Part shown: one piece after another, positions 1-9,269 of the stretch
Layout of the letters: each line of letters begins with the position of its first letter
How positions within the stretch are numbered: position 1 is the stretch's first letter
From: Deltaproteobacteria bacterium
GTDB lineage: Bacteria > Desulfobacterota > Desulfomonilia > UBA1062
DNA: 64,000 nucleotides
Direction of reading: 5' to 3'
NCBI GenBank assembly: GCA_018434685.1
Contig: JAHDOV010000019.1
Location: 62,001-126,000 of the forward strand
The notes under the pieces: model-generated
Databases searched by the model: none
What the model was told of the DNA's origin: nothing
The model's input: only the letters and a program-made list of their open reading frames with translations
Translations under genes and position numbers: made by a program

Positions 1-1
1 C

Positions 2-601
2 AGCGCCACCTATGCGCTCATCTTCCTGCTGAGCCTCTACCTGCAATATATCAGGGGCCTCGGCCCCCAGGCCGTGGGGCTCATCTTCATGGCTTACCCG
101 GTGTTCATGGCCCTGCTGACCCCTTCTGCAGGGAGGCTTTCCGACAGGATCGAGCCGCGACTGATCGTCTCGGCGGGCATGGCGCTCACTGCGCTGGGCG
201 TATTTGTGCTGATCTTCCTGGACGAACGCACCAGCATCACCACGATCGTCTGTACGCTCGTTCTCATGGGGATTGGTTACGCGCTCTTTTCCTCTCCCAA
301 CAGTAATGCCGTCATGAGTTCGGTGGACAAGAAACACTACGGGGTGGCTTCCGGCATCCTGTCCACCATGAGGCTCACCGGGCAGATGATGAGCATGGCC
401 GCTGTCCTGCTGCTGTTCTCGCTCTTCCTGGGAAGCAGACCCATCGAACCGGACACCTTCGGGGCATTCATGAAGAGCATGCACATAACCTTTGTCATCT
501 TCAGCATCTTGTGCGGCATCGGTGTTTTCATATCTCTTGCCCGGGGGAAGGTGCATGAGGGGGAATCTACCGCGGCCCTTGCAGAAGAGGTTGGTGAGTA
601 G
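2..601 (+). CDS. MFS drug exporter, DHA2 (EmrB/QacA-like), 3' part only
   Basis: The reading frame is open from base 2, so the gene begins left of the window; about 199 C-terminal residues are visible. The protein is a chain of hydrophobic helices, with the A-motif-like loop GRLSDRIEPR between two of them and a final charged tail after the last helix. The C-terminal half of 14-helix DHA2 proton-driven exporters (EmrB, QacA) looks like this, with the typical SSPNSNAVMSSV and GVASGILSTMRLTGQ segments. It would act in the inner membrane. The substrate cannot be inferred. The next gene is convergent. Confidence 0.85.
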   Translation, partial: SATYALIFLLSLYLQYIRGLGPQAVGLIFMAYPVFMALLTPSAGRLSDRIEPRLIVSAGMALTALGVFVLIFLDERTSITTIVCTLVLMGIGYALFSSPNSNAVMSSVDKKHYGVASGILSTMRLTGQMMSMAAVLLLFSLFLGSRPIEPDTFGAFMKSMHITFVIFSILCGIGVFISLARGKVHEGESTAALAEEVGE

Positions 602-713
602 ACACGAGCACGCTTCTTTTTGCGGCATGCCGGTTCGGAAAAACCGTGCCCTGAACCAGGAGTTCCCGGGCAGCATGATGTTACGGGAGAATCGTCACTA
701 CCCCATCATCCTG

Positions 714-3269
714 TCACCTGGCAAAGATCCCCTTGATGCCCCCCGAGGTAAGGGCAGCAATATTGGCGAAGATGACCGGCAGGGGAATCATGCCCGGTGA
801 TGCGAGGTATCGGGGCGTCCAGACCGGGGCGAACTTGTCTTTGTACTGGCGCAAGCCTTGGAAGTTGTAGAAATATTCTGCATGTCTGAAGATGAAAGAG
901 CCTGTACGGTTCCACATGGGGGCCAGCGACCGGTCGTCCAGTCCTGAAAGCGGCGCCATCCCGAGATTGAACCAGCTAAACCCTTCTCGTTTTCCCCAGA
1001 GCATGAGCTGGATGAAGAGATAGTCCATGACCCCATGAGGGCTGTCCGGAAGATGGCGCATGAGGTCCACGGAGAGTTCTTCGTGTTCTGCGGCCTGCCA
1101 GATATTGGCAAAGGCGGTGATCTTCCCGTCCGTGCGGACAAGCCCTGCGGGGAAGTGCTCCAGGTAGTCTTCCTGGAAGAACCCCATGGAGTATCCTTTC
1201 TCGCCCGTATTCTTCTCCAGCAGCCATGCTTGTGAGATCTGCCGCAGTTCGGGCATGAGCCCTCTGACATCTCCGGGCTCAACAATCTCGAAGGTGCATC
1301 CTGCCTTGTCCAGCTTGTTGAACGTGTGGCGCAGCTCCTTGCGGGCACTCCCTTCCAGGGAGAACCCGTCGAGCGGGACGCGGGCCTCTTCGCCGAGCTT
1401 AATGAGCGTGAGCCCGAGTTCGAGATAGAGGGGGACAGCCTCGGCGCTGACCTCGTAGAACACGGGCCATACACCGGACCGGTCACACATCTCGCGGAAC
1501 TGCCAGGCCAGTTCACGCCGCTGATCGGCCGGCCCCACCGGGTCGCCCATGGCAATCCAGCTCGGGCCTTCGATGCCGTACATGATGAAAGCGGTACCTG
1601 AATTGTTGAAGAGAAAACGCTTGTCGCCGAGCAGGGCGAGGTTTGCATACGAGGCAGGAGATCTCCTGATTATGGGCAGTGCCCTGTCCAGGTCTTCCTG
1701 GCCTGGTCCCGAGGACCAGACCGGTACCGTACGGAGAAGCCGGCTGCCAAAAAACCACAGGCCAAGAACGCTTGCCCCGACCAGGGCGCGTAGAGACCGG
1801 GGCGCATCTGCCGAGATGGCAAAACGCCACCACAGATCGGCGGAATACTCCACATGCTTATAGGAAAAGAAGACAAGCCAGGTGGCGGCAACCAGCACCG
1901 CGGCGATGGCCGCTGACCACGCCGGAGAAAAACGGTCCGCTGTGAGGGATGCCTTCCGGGTGAAATAACGGCGGGAAGGAATCAGTGCCAGAAGCATGAG
2001 GGAAAGGATGAGGGCCTCTTCATAGTCGAGGCCCTTGAGCAGGGAGAAACCGATGCCTGCCACCAGGAGCAGACAGGTGAGGATATAGGCCGCATCGATC
2101 CGACGCTGAAGTCCCCTGGCGAGAAAGAGAAGCCCGATGCCCGCAATGCTCCCGAGAAAATGGGACGCCTCGATAACCGGCAGGGGAAGAACATCCTTGA
2201 GCCAGTTCAGGCGTGAGTGGACAGCGGGTGTCGATCCGGAAAAGAGCAGGATCGTGCCGGCCGTGAAGGTGGTCACCGTAAGGACCCTGGGTACGACCAC
2301 CGAGATCCACCGCTGCAGGAACCTGGCCCCTTTGAAGAGTTCGTTCCTCTTGAGGACCAGCTCGTTGATCCCGAGGAGCAGCGCTGCTGCCATGAGGGGA
2401 ATGAGGTAATACAGGCCCCGGTAGACCAGGAGTGATCCGGCCACGGCGGAAGCGGGTATCTCGGGCGAGAGCAGGACAATGATGACCGCCTCGAAAACCC
2501 CGAGCCCTCCGGGGATCTGGCTCGCTATACCGGCGACCTGTGCCAGGAGGAATATGCCGAGAACGGCGGGAAAGCTCAGGTGTAAGGCCTCCGGCAGCAG
2601 GATAAAGAGGATAACGCCAGCCATGGTCCAGTCGAGCGCTGCGATGCCTATCTGGGGCATGATGAGACTGGCCGGGGGAAGGATTATCTCACGGTCTCCG
2701 AACCTGAAGGGTTTTCTCCTCATCAGGCTCAGGAGGATATAGCCCCCCACGATGAGAAGAAACATGATGCCCAGCGGACGGACAGAGGAAAAGGGGAGGT
2801 GGAATACCGCCGGGATTCCCAGGGGCTCGATGAGGAAAACGACCCCGCTGAGGCAGAAGAACCCGAGCCAGATGGTTATGGTGCAGAACGCTATGATCTT
2901 GGTGATCTCGAAGACAGAAAGCCCCCAGCCGGAATACAGGCGATAGCGCAGCGATGCCCCGGTAAGCATGGCAAACCCGAGGTTGTTGGCAAAGGCATAC
3001 CCGATGAATGAGGCCAGGGCGGTTTTCCCGACCGAAAGGCGGCGCCCGATGTAGCGCAGTGCCAGGAAATCATAGCCGGTCATGAGAAGATAGTTGCCGG
3101 TGGTGAGCACCAGGGCCCAAGCGATGCTGGATCCCTTCAGGGCCGTGAGCTGGCCGAGGATGTCCTGGACATGGTGTGCCTTGAGCTCGATGTGGATGAC
3201 CCAGAGTGCCCCGGCAAAGAAGAGCAGGCCGATCAGCGGGCCGAGGACAGGGATGAGGAGTCTTCTCAT
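714..3269 (-). CDS. mprF: MprF-like phosphatidylglycerol lysyltransferase/flippase
   Basis: This is a two-part membrane protein of about 851 residues. The first ~520 residues form many transmembrane helices (flippase part, including the IASQIPGGLGVFEA loop typical of UPF0104/LPG-synthase membrane domains). The last ~320 residues are a soluble GNAT-like DUF2156 domain with FNNSGTAFIMYG and WIAMGDPVGP. MprF proteins transfer lysine or another amino acid from aminoacyl-tRNA to phosphatidylglycerol and flip the product, lowering negative surface charge. The frame is open to an ATG at 3404, but the extra 45 residues look non-coding-like and neither start has a strong ribosome-binding site; 3269 places the Met just before the first helix. 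The amino acid transferred cannot be told from sequence. Confidence 0.88.
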   Translation of the reverse strand: MRRLLIPVLGPLIGLLFFAGALWVIHIELKAHHVQDILGQLTALKGSSIAWALVLTTGNYLLMTGYDFLALRYIGRRLSVGKTALASFIGYAFANNLGFAMLTGASLRYRLYSGWGLSVFEITKIIAFCTITIWLGFFCLSGVVFLIEPLGIPAVFHLPFSSVRPLGIMFLLIVGGYILLSLMRRKPFRFGDREIILPPASLIMPQIGIAALDWTMAGVILFILLPEALHLSFPAVLGIFLLAQVAGIASQIPGGLGVFEAVIIVLLSPEIPASAVAGSLLVYRGLYYLIPLMAAALLLGINELVLKRNELFKGARFLQRWISVVVPRVLTVTTFTAGTILLFSGSTPAVHSRLNWLKDVLPLPVIEASHFLGSIAGIGLLFLARGLQRRIDAAYILTCLLLVAGIGFSLLKGLDYEEALILSLMLLALIPSRRYFTRKASLTADRFSPAWSAAIAAVLVAATWLVFFSYKHVEYSADLWWRFAISADAPRSLRALVGASVLGLWFFGSRLLRTVPVWSSGPGQEDLDRALPIIRRSPASYANLALLGDKRFLFNNSGTAFIMYGIEGPSWIAMGDPVGPADQRRELAWQFREMCDRSGVWPVFYEVSAEAVPLYLELGLTLIKLGEEARVPLDGFSLEGSARKELRHTFNKLDKAGCTFEIVEPGDVRGLMPELRQISQAWLLEKNTGEKGYSMGFFQEDYLEHFPAGLVRTDGKITAFANIWQAAEHEELSVDLMRHLPDSPHGVMDYLFIQLMLWGKREGFSWFNLGMAPLSGLDDRSLAPMWNRTGSFIFRHAEYFYNFQGLRQYKDKFAPVWTPRYLASPGMIPLPVIFANIAALTSGGIKGIFAR

Positions 3270-3634
3270 GGCTGAATCCCGTTGTCGTTCACCTGGGCTG
3301 GCCAGGGGTTCTCCCGGCTGTCTTTGGCCTTGATCGCCTGCGTACAGGCATGAGATTTTCTCCTGCAGCACCAAGGGTGGCACGGCCATGGTAAGGATGT
3401 TCATTCATCAAGGATTACCTTGTGTTATATAGTAACCAGAGGGCAGGCCATTTTCAATGGGCATCTTCGTGGAAGAACAGTTTTAGCTTGATCATGTCGC
3501 AATCAGATCAGGGGGGACATCTGCATAATGCAATGATTTTAAAGATATAAATACCAGTTGATTTTGCCTGGTGCCGGGTATAGAAGCCAATTGCCTGACT
3601 GGAAACGGACAAAACATCAGAGAGAAGGACATCT

Positions 3635-5356
3635 ATGAACAGGAACCTGGTCATGTGCGTCATTTCTGCAATGATTTTCGTGCTTGTTCCCACCCACCTG
3701 TGTGCTGAAACTGTACCGGGAGATCATCTTGCCCTGGCCGGAAAGGTAACGAATCCCCAGGGCAAGAGTTTAAGGGATGCACGCATTGAGGTCTTCCTCA
3801 ACGGGGAGATTGTTGAAACCGGAGACGAGATTCGCAGCTCCGACGAAGGCACCTACGAGGCGGATCTGACGTTCCCGGAAGGAACCCTGGCAGAGGCCGT
3901 TATGGAGATACGGGTGAGCAAGCCGTCCTATCTAACGACCGGCCCGATCGAGATACAGCCACTGTTGAGGGATGAGGCCTGCAGCAGCGATCAGGGAGAA
4001 TACCTTGCCTACTCGTATGTGGAACTCACCCGGGCCATCACACCTGCCTTCTGGATCGCCAGCGCTGTTCTGCTGCTCGTGTATGTGATTATCGCCCTGG
4101 AGCTGATGCACCGGACCCTTGCAGCCCTCCTGGGTGCAGCATTCATCCTGTTCCTTTCCTACACCGCCGGGACCTTTTTCCCGGACTATTTTATCCTCTC
4201 CTTCGATGATGCCATCGATGCCATTGATTTCAACGTGATCGCCCTGCTCATGGGCATGATGATTATCGTGGGTGTACTGAAGAAGACCGGGGTGTTCCAG
4301 TGGCTCTCCTATAAATCCTATGAGCTGGCCAGGGGTAATATCTTTGTGCTGAGCATCATCCTCATGGGGGTCACCGCCCTGTGTTCTGCATTCCTGGACA
4401 ACGTGACGACCATGCTCCTCATGATCCCGGTCACCATCGAGATTGCCATGACCCTGAAGATCAATCCGGTCGCACTGCTCATGCCCGAGGTGTTTGCCTC
4501 CAATGTCGGCGGGACGGCCACCCTCATCGGTGACCCTCCCAACATCATGATCGGTTCCTATGCCAACCTGAGCTTCATGGACTTTGCCCGTATGCTCGGA
4601 CCGGTCTGTCTCATGGTCCTGGTGGTGAGTATGGGGTATTTCTTCCTCTGGTACAAGAAGGAGTATGGACGGGCTCAGACAAGCCCAGATCAGGTGAAGC
4701 AGACCCTGGCGCACCTCAGGGCGGAATACCGGATCACCAACGGCAGGCTCCTGTTTTCTTCGGTAATAATCCTGGCGCTCACCATCATGTTTTTCATCCT
4801 GCACGGCATCCTGGGTATGGAACCGTGCATCGCGGCCATGACCTTTGCAGGGGTCCTGCTGGTGGTCAGCAGGATTGACATCGTGGAGATGCTCGAACAC
4901 GAGATCGAATGGCCCACGCTCATCTTCTTCATGATGCTCTTCATCGTGGTTGCGGGTGCCGAGCAGACCGGCCTGATCCAGATCATCGCCGACTGGGTCA
5001 ACCGTATGTCCAGCGGATCGATCGTGATGGCCATCCTGATTATCCTGTGGGTCTCGGCCCTGGCATCGGCCATCGTGGACAATATCCCCTTCACGGCAAC
5101 CATGCTGCCGATCGTGGCATATCTTACCGAGGTCATCCCCGGTGCCGAGACCGGGATACTCTGGTGGGCGCTCGCCCTGGGCGCCTGTCTGGGGGGCAAC
5201 GGCACCATGATCGGCGCCAGTGCCAACGTGGTGACCGTGGGAATGGCCGAGCGGGCCGGATACCACATCTCGTTCATGAATTATCTCAGGATCGCGTTCG
5301 TACCCATGCTGATTTCCATAGCGCTTTCTTCGGCATGGCTGTTACTGATCCGGTGA
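3635..5356 (+). CDS. SLC13/ArsB/NhaD-superfamily ion transporter with N-terminal periplasmic domain
   Basis: The 573-residue protein has a signal peptide (to about residue 24), then a roughly 100-residue domain that resembles a carboxypeptidase-regulatory/Ig-like fold (GKVTNPQGKSLRDARIEVFL), then about 11-12 transmembrane helices. The two halves of the membrane domain carry the duplicated LDNVTTMLLMIP and VDNIPFTATMLP motifs, typical of the ion-transporter superfamily that includes ArsB, NhaD and the P protein. It probably exchanges or extrudes an ion, but the ion is not identifiable. A UspA gene follows 33 bp downstream, suggesting co-transcription. The extracytoplasmic fusion domain is unusual for a transporter of this type. 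Confidence 0.85.
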   Translation: MNRNLVMCVISAMIFVLVPTHLCAETVPGDHLALAGKVTNPQGKSLRDARIEVFLNGEIVETGDEIRSSDEGTYEADLTFPEGTLAEAVMEIRVSKPSYLTTGPIEIQPLLRDEACSSDQGEYLAYSYVELTRAITPAFWIASAVLLLVYVIIALELMHRTLAALLGAAFILFLSYTAGTFFPDYFILSFDDAIDAIDFNVIALLMGMMIIVGVLKKTGVFQWLSYKSYELARGNIFVLSIILMGVTALCSAFLDNVTTMLLMIPVTIEIAMTLKINPVALLMPEVFASNVGGTATLIGDPPNIMIGSYANLSFMDFARMLGPVCLMVLVVSMGYFFLWYKKEYGRAQTSPDQVKQTLAHLRAEYRITNGRLLFSSVIILALTIMFFILHGILGMEPCIAAMTFAGVLLVVSRIDIVEMLEHEIEWPTLIFFMMLFIVVAGAEQTGLIQIIADWVNRMSSGSIVMAILIILWVSALASAIVDNIPFTATMLPIVAYLTEVIPGAETGILWWALALGACLGGNGTMIGASANVVTVGMAERAGYHISFMNYLRIAFVPMLISIALSSAWLLLIR

Positions 5357-5389
5357 TACGGGAGGGATTGAGACCCGAAAGGAGTAACC

Positions 5390-5830
5390 ATGGGATATAA
5401 TAAGATCGTATGCGGCGTCACCTGTTCCGAGGCCTCGGCCCGGGCAGCAGCCAGGGCTGCCCACCTCGCGAAGGAACACGGTGCAGAGCTCATTTACCTC
5501 AATGTTGTGGACAGCACGTTTCTCAAGGGCATCACCGTCTCCTCGAGGCCGCACCATGCAGAGGATGCGCTGCTCCATTTCGGGGATCACTGTCTCCAGT
5601 ATGCGCTCGAGATCGCCAATGTTCTCGGTGTCGATGCCCGTACCACGACCCGCAGGGGCAGGGTATATATCGTCATCCGGGAGTTCATTCTCGAAGAAGG
5701 GGCAGATCTTCTGGTGATCGGTCACGAACAGAGGACGTTCTTCGAGAGATTCCTCCTCAACGGAGAGGTGGAGAAGCACGCCGAGAGACTCAGGCAGGAA
5801 ACCGGCGTCGATGTCATTGTCGTAGAATGA
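5390..5830 (+). CDS. Universal stress protein, UspA family
   Basis: The 146-residue protein has the UspA fold: an N-terminal strand YNKIVCGVTCSEAS, the central ARAAHLAKEHGAELIYLNVV, and the C-terminal ADLLVIGHEQRTFFERFLLNGEVEKHAERL. The last region corresponds to the ATP-binding G-2x-G-9x-G(S/T) loop but lacks the usual glycine pattern, so nucleotide binding is uncertain. It sits 33 bp behind the ion transporter, with an AAAGGAG ribosome-binding site. UspA proteins paired with transporters often act as regulatory partners; that role here is inference. Confidence 0.88.
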   Translation: MGYNKIVCGVTCSEASARAAARAAHLAKEHGAELIYLNVVDSTFLKGITVSSRPHHAEDALLHFGDHCLQYALEIANVLGVDARTTTRRGRVYIVIREFILEEGADLLVIGHEQRTFFERFLLNGEVEKHAERLRQETGVDVIVVE

Positions 5831-5977
5831 ACGAACAGCCTGGCTGACAGTGCCCGGGACAGAGGCTGTGACGGACCGGGCCTGAGCAGGATGAAGTCGC
5901 CCCTGCGCGGTGCAGGCGGACGTCAGCCTGAAGGCGTACCCGGGCCGTTGGGTGCATGCCTTTGAGGTACAGGGACA

Positions 5978-6008
5978 CCCCGGAACCGGGCAATTCCCGC
6001 TTCCGGGG
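5978..6008. terminator. Hairpin between convergent genes
   Basis: The arms CCCCGGAA (5978-5985) and TTCCGGGG (6001-6008) pair fully. An inner CGGG/CCCG stem follows across one C-C mismatch, leaving a 5-nt loop. There is no T-run. It lies between the convergent uspA-like and lipoprotein genes and probably ends transcription from one or both sides. Confidence 0.55.
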
Positions 6009-6026
6009 CGAGGGTCAGGTTGCCCT

Positions 6027-6497
6027 CTAGAGTCGGGCACTGTTTCCGGGGTTATCACCCACCACGCTGAGCAGCTCCCCGATATTGTCCGGGTCGATCT
6101 TGCCGATTCTCAAGAGAGTTATCGAGCCTGGTTCGAGGTGCACGGGAGATCCCGTATAGCCCGAGAGGATCGATTCCAGGTCTGCCTGTGCCAGCGGACG
6201 GGTATTGTCGAAGGGCACAACTTCAACGCCTGCCTTCTTGCCTTTCCCGGGCAGATAGATGCAGCCTGAGGTAAAGTCCACGGCAAGGGCAACGACCCCG
6301 GCAACCGCAATGACGGCAGCCCCGGTGACTGCTGCGAACAGGAGAGAAGAACCGTCGAGAAGCAGTATCGGGAGGTCTATTTCCCCCTTTGTCTGTCCGC
6401 GCCTCTCGGGGTAGAGAAAGTATCCGCAGGAGGTCAGGCTCACCAGGAAGGTGATAAGAACCCCTGCTGCAAGAAATCTCCGTAGTCTCGATGTCAT
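6027..6497 (-). CDS. Putative lipoprotein of unknown function
   Basis: The start is set at 6497 because GGAGGT lies 8 nt upstream; the frame is open further but the extra codons look non-coding. The 156-residue product starts MTSRLRRFLAAGV and has a lipobox, LTSC, at about residues 21-24, so the mature protein would be lipid-anchored. A hydrophobic stretch (FAAVTGAAVIAVAGVVALAV) follows at about residues 50-72 and a second Cys in SGCIYLPGK. The C-terminal half is soluble. I do not recognise the family. It is divergent from the selenoprotein gene, with about 200 bp between them. Confidence 0.7.
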   Translation of the reverse strand: MTSRLRRFLAAGVLITFLVSLTSCGYFLYPERRGQTKGEIDLPILLLDGSSLLFAAVTGAAVIAVAGVVALAVDFTSGCIYLPGKGKKAGVEVVPFDNTRPLAQADLESILSGYTGSPVHLEPGSITLLRIGKIDPDNIGELLSVVGDNPGNSARL

Positions 6498-6631
6498 GAT
6501 CACATACCTCCGGTTTGTTCGCTTACCCGGGGAGATATTATACCGGGAACGACATGGTTGCTCTACCTCTTTTTCCTCTGAGGCACAAGGGGTAGAGCAG
6601 CAGAAAAGGGGTGACATGCCCGTGCCTGCAC

Positions 6632-6659
6632 TGGACAACGGCTTAATATTCCTTATAAT
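6632..6659 (+). promoter_or_regulatory. Sigma-70-type promoter for the selenoprotein CoA-disulfide reductase
   Basis: TGGACA (6632-6637) and a perfect TATAAT (6654-6659) are separated by 16 bp. The pair lies 39 bp upstream of the ATG at 6699. This is one of the best consensus promoters in the window. Confidence 0.6.
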
Positions 6660-6698
6660 CAAATATAGACAATGTCACGAGCAAGGAGGGTACAGCCT

Positions 6699-8060
6699 AT
6701 GAAGCCTGTTGTCATCTTGGGGGCCGTTGCCGCGGGGATGAGTGCTGCAAGCACCATCAAGCGTTCACTTCCCGAACAGGAGGTCATTGTATTCGGAAAA
6801 GAGGCCTACATCTCCTATGGCGCCTGAGGCGTGCCATACTATGTATCTGGTCAGATACAGAACCAGGAAGAACTGATTGCACTGCATCCTGACGATGCGA
6901 TCCATAAGCGGGGGATCGACCTCAGGACCCGTCACGAGGGAATGCAGATCAACCGCGTGGAAAAGACCGTTACAATAAAAAATCTCGAGGACGGCAGAAC
7001 TTTCGAACAGGAGTATGCGAAGCTCGTGATTGCCACCGGTGCCCGGGCGATCATGCCGCCTATCCCGGGCATTGACCTCGAAGGCGTTTTTCCCATGAAG
7101 GAGTTCCAGGACGGCATCGATCTCAAGAAATTCATCGAGACCGCCAGGCCGAAGAAAGGGGTGATCATCGGCGGGGGGTACATCGGGGTCGAGGTCACTG
7201 AGTCCTTCAGGAGAGTCGGTATGGAGGTCGTGGTGGTGGAGGCGCTGCCGCGCATCATGACCATCATGGATGAGGACATGAGTGAGATCGTGGCCGGCGG
7301 CATGAAACAGAACGGGGTGGAGATCATCACCTCGAAAAGGGTGGTCGGTCTCGAGGGGGACGGCAGGGTCAGGGCCGTGCTCCTCGATGACGGCACTTCA
7401 GTAAAAGCCGACTGCGTACTGGTGAGTATCGGTGTCTCTCCCAGGAGCGAGATCGCTCTTCAGGCAGGCCTCGAGCTCGGCCCCCGCAAGGGCATCAAGG
7501 TTGACCGCTACCTCAGGACCTCGGACCCCGACATCTATGCCTCGGGCGACTGCAGCACGGTGTATCACCGGCTGCTGTGCGAGAGTGTGTACATCCCGCT
7601 CGGACTGACTGCCAACCGGCAGGGAAAGATGTGCGGAGAGAATATCGTCGCCGAGATCACCGGGGGAAAACCCAAGCCGTTCCCGGGTATTATCGGCACG
7701 GCAGTGACCAGGGTCTTCGATCTGGAGGTGGCCAAGACCGGTATCGGCTCTTCCGATATCGAGCGGTACGACCTGCGGCACATCAGTTCCGTGAAGATCA
7801 AGGCCAGGAACCTCCCCGGGTATTTTCCCGGGGCATCTGACCTGTGGGTGAAGCTCTTCTATGAGGACGATTCCAAGGTCATCGTCGGCGGCCAGATCAT
7901 CGGCGGGGAAGGCTCTGCCCTGAGGATCAACACGCTGGTTACCGCGGTTACCCAGGCCATGCGGCTCGACGAGCTCTATACCCTCGATACGGCCTATGCC
8001 CCACCATTCTCACCGGTGTGGGACCCGCTCCTCATCGCGGCCAGGGCGGCCATGAAATAG
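6699..8060 (+). CDS. Selenocysteine-containing CoA-disulfide reductase/NADH oxidase-family flavoprotein
   Basis: Translation from the ATG at 6699 (GCAAGGAGG upstream) reads MKPVVILGAVAAGMSAAS, the FAD-binding start of this family, and reaches an in-frame TGA at 6825-6827 (codon 43). The surrounding peptide is YISYGA-U-GVPYYVSG. In CoA-disulfide reductases and related NADH oxidases this is exactly the redox Cys (YISYGACGIPYY). The frame stays open to 8060, giving 453 residues, the normal family length, with the NAD-binding GVIIGGGYIGVEV and FAD-binding PDIYASGDCS motifs intact. A stem-loop of bacterial SECIS type starts 14 nt after the TGA. Standard gene calling would truncate the protein to an internal start at 6831. 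The likely role is NAD(P)H-dependent reduction of CoA disulfide, persulfide or a related thiol species; the substrate is not proven. Confidence 0.9.
6842..6859 (+). promoter_or_regulatory. Putative bacterial SECIS stem-loop in the CoA-disulfide reductase gene
   Basis: TGTATC (6842-6847) pairs with GATACA (6854-6859) around the loop TGGTCA. The hairpin begins 14 nt behind the TGA at 6825-6827. Its size, distance and GGUC-containing loop resemble the E. coli fdhF SECIS, whose apical loop also contains GGUC and is bound by SelB. It lies within the coding sequence, as bacterial SECIS elements do. Confidence 0.75.
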
Positions 8061-8076
8061 AGATCGAACTCGAGAT

Positions 8077-8110
8077 CCCGGGCACCTGGTACAGGTTCAA
8101 GGTGCCCGGG
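8077..8110. terminator. Bidirectional hairpin between convergent genes
   Basis: CCCGGGCACCT (8077-8087) and AGGTGCCCGGG (8100-8110) form a perfect 11-bp stem with a 12-nt loop, followed on the plus strand by TCATCTTCTC. It sits between the ends of the selenoprotein gene and the desaturase gene. Confidence 0.65.
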
Positions 8111-8135
8111 TCATCTTCTCGTATGAGAACTCATG

Positions 8136-9161
8136 CTAGGCAGCCGGCCTCAATGATCCGAAGCTCACCAGTTGCTGAGAGTTTTCATCCCAGAGATTCA
8201 TCCTGAGGGACTTGAGACTGTTCCGCATGGACATCGGTTGTACTGACTGCACCGCCTGTACTTCGTCATAGACCTGCTGCAGATGATAGTTCGGAATACG
8301 CGGCCGAATGTGGTGAATATGATGCAGTCCGATGTTGCCGGTGAACCACTGGAGCACTGTGGGTAAGCGGTAATACGAGCTGCCTGCCAGCGCCACCTTC
8401 ATGGGATCACGGAAGTCGTGGCGGGCCCAGTACACGCCCTCGAACTGGTGCTGGATATAGAACATCCACAGGCCGATGACCCCCGCAATGAGCATGACGG
8501 GCAGTTGAATCAGGAGGTAGGTCCGTAGACCGATCGTCATGCTGGCCGCCACAATGATAGCCCCTATGGCGAGATTGGTAAAAAGAACGCTGGCGCGCTC
8601 ACCCCTCTCCGCACCCTTTCGAGAAAATCTCTGTTCAATGAGGAATACATATGCCGGGCCCAGGCCGAACATGACGAAGGGGTTGCGATAGAGCCGGTAG
8701 GCGAGGCGTCTCAGTGCAGGGGCTGACCGGTATTCTTCCACCGTCATGGTCCAGACATCGCCGACACCCCGGCGATCGAGATCTCCTGCCGTGGCGTGAT
8801 GAACGAGGTGCGAACGCCGCCATTTTTCGAACGAGGTAAAGGTCAGTATGCCGCTGACATACCCGAGTACCCTGTTGGCACGTTGAGAGGCAAAGAAAGA
8901 ACCGTGGCAGCAGTCGTGAAAGAAGATGAAAATGCGTACCAGCAGGGCCGCCGCTACCACGGCCATCGCCAAAGTGATCCAGTATGAATAGCCGTGATGA
9001 ACGGTAAGGACCATGAGAATCCACAACGCCAGATAGGGGATGAAGGTATCGAAGAGCTGCCAGAGGGCCTTTTTCGGATCTGAGGTGCCATACCTGGCGA
9101 GAACGTGCTGCAGTTCCTGTAAGGTGAGGCCGGTCCGATCAGTACCGGGTTGAGTGGTCAT
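8136..9161 (-). CDS. Membrane fatty acid desaturase
   Basis: The 341-residue integral membrane protein has the three histidine boxes of acyl-lipid/acyl-CoA desaturases: HDCCH (82-86), HLVHH (118-122) and HHIHH near residue 285. Several hydrophobic segments separate them. The pattern fits the delta-12/omega-3-type desaturase superfamily, which uses a di-iron centre and O2 to put a double bond into an acyl chain. An O2-dependent enzyme implies at least occasional oxygen exposure of the host. It is followed upstream (transcript order) by an intergenic region and a decayed acyltransferase. The regioselectivity cannot be read from sequence. Confidence 0.88.
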   Translation of the reverse strand: MTTQPGTDRTGLTLQELQHVLARYGTSDPKKALWQLFDTFIPYLALWILMVLTVHHGYSYWITLAMAVVAAALLVRIFIFFHDCCHGSFFASQRANRVLGYVSGILTFTSFEKWRRSHLVHHATAGDLDRRGVGDVWTMTVEEYRSAPALRRLAYRLYRNPFVMFGLGPAYVFLIEQRFSRKGAERGERASVLFTNLAIGAIIVAASMTIGLRTYLLIQLPVMLIAGVIGLWMFYIQHQFEGVYWARHDFRDPMKVALAGSSYYRLPTVLQWFTGNIGLHHIHHIRPRIPNYHLQQVYDEVQAVQSVQPMSMRNSLKSLRMNLWDENSQQLVSFGSLRPAA

Positions 9162-9269
9162 AGCGTGCCTCCGGTATGGGTTTTTCGCATTACGTTCAAT
9201 GGATAACCAAAAGAAAAAAATGGACAGACACGGTTTGTGGGGTGTCTTTATGTGTTCAATACCATGAAA

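Noticed and set aside
3932-5266. Long minus-strand ORF opposite the ion transporter
   Set aside because: It has a His/Gly/Asp-rich composition of random antisense translation, no ribosome-binding site, and overlaps a strong family match on the plus strand.
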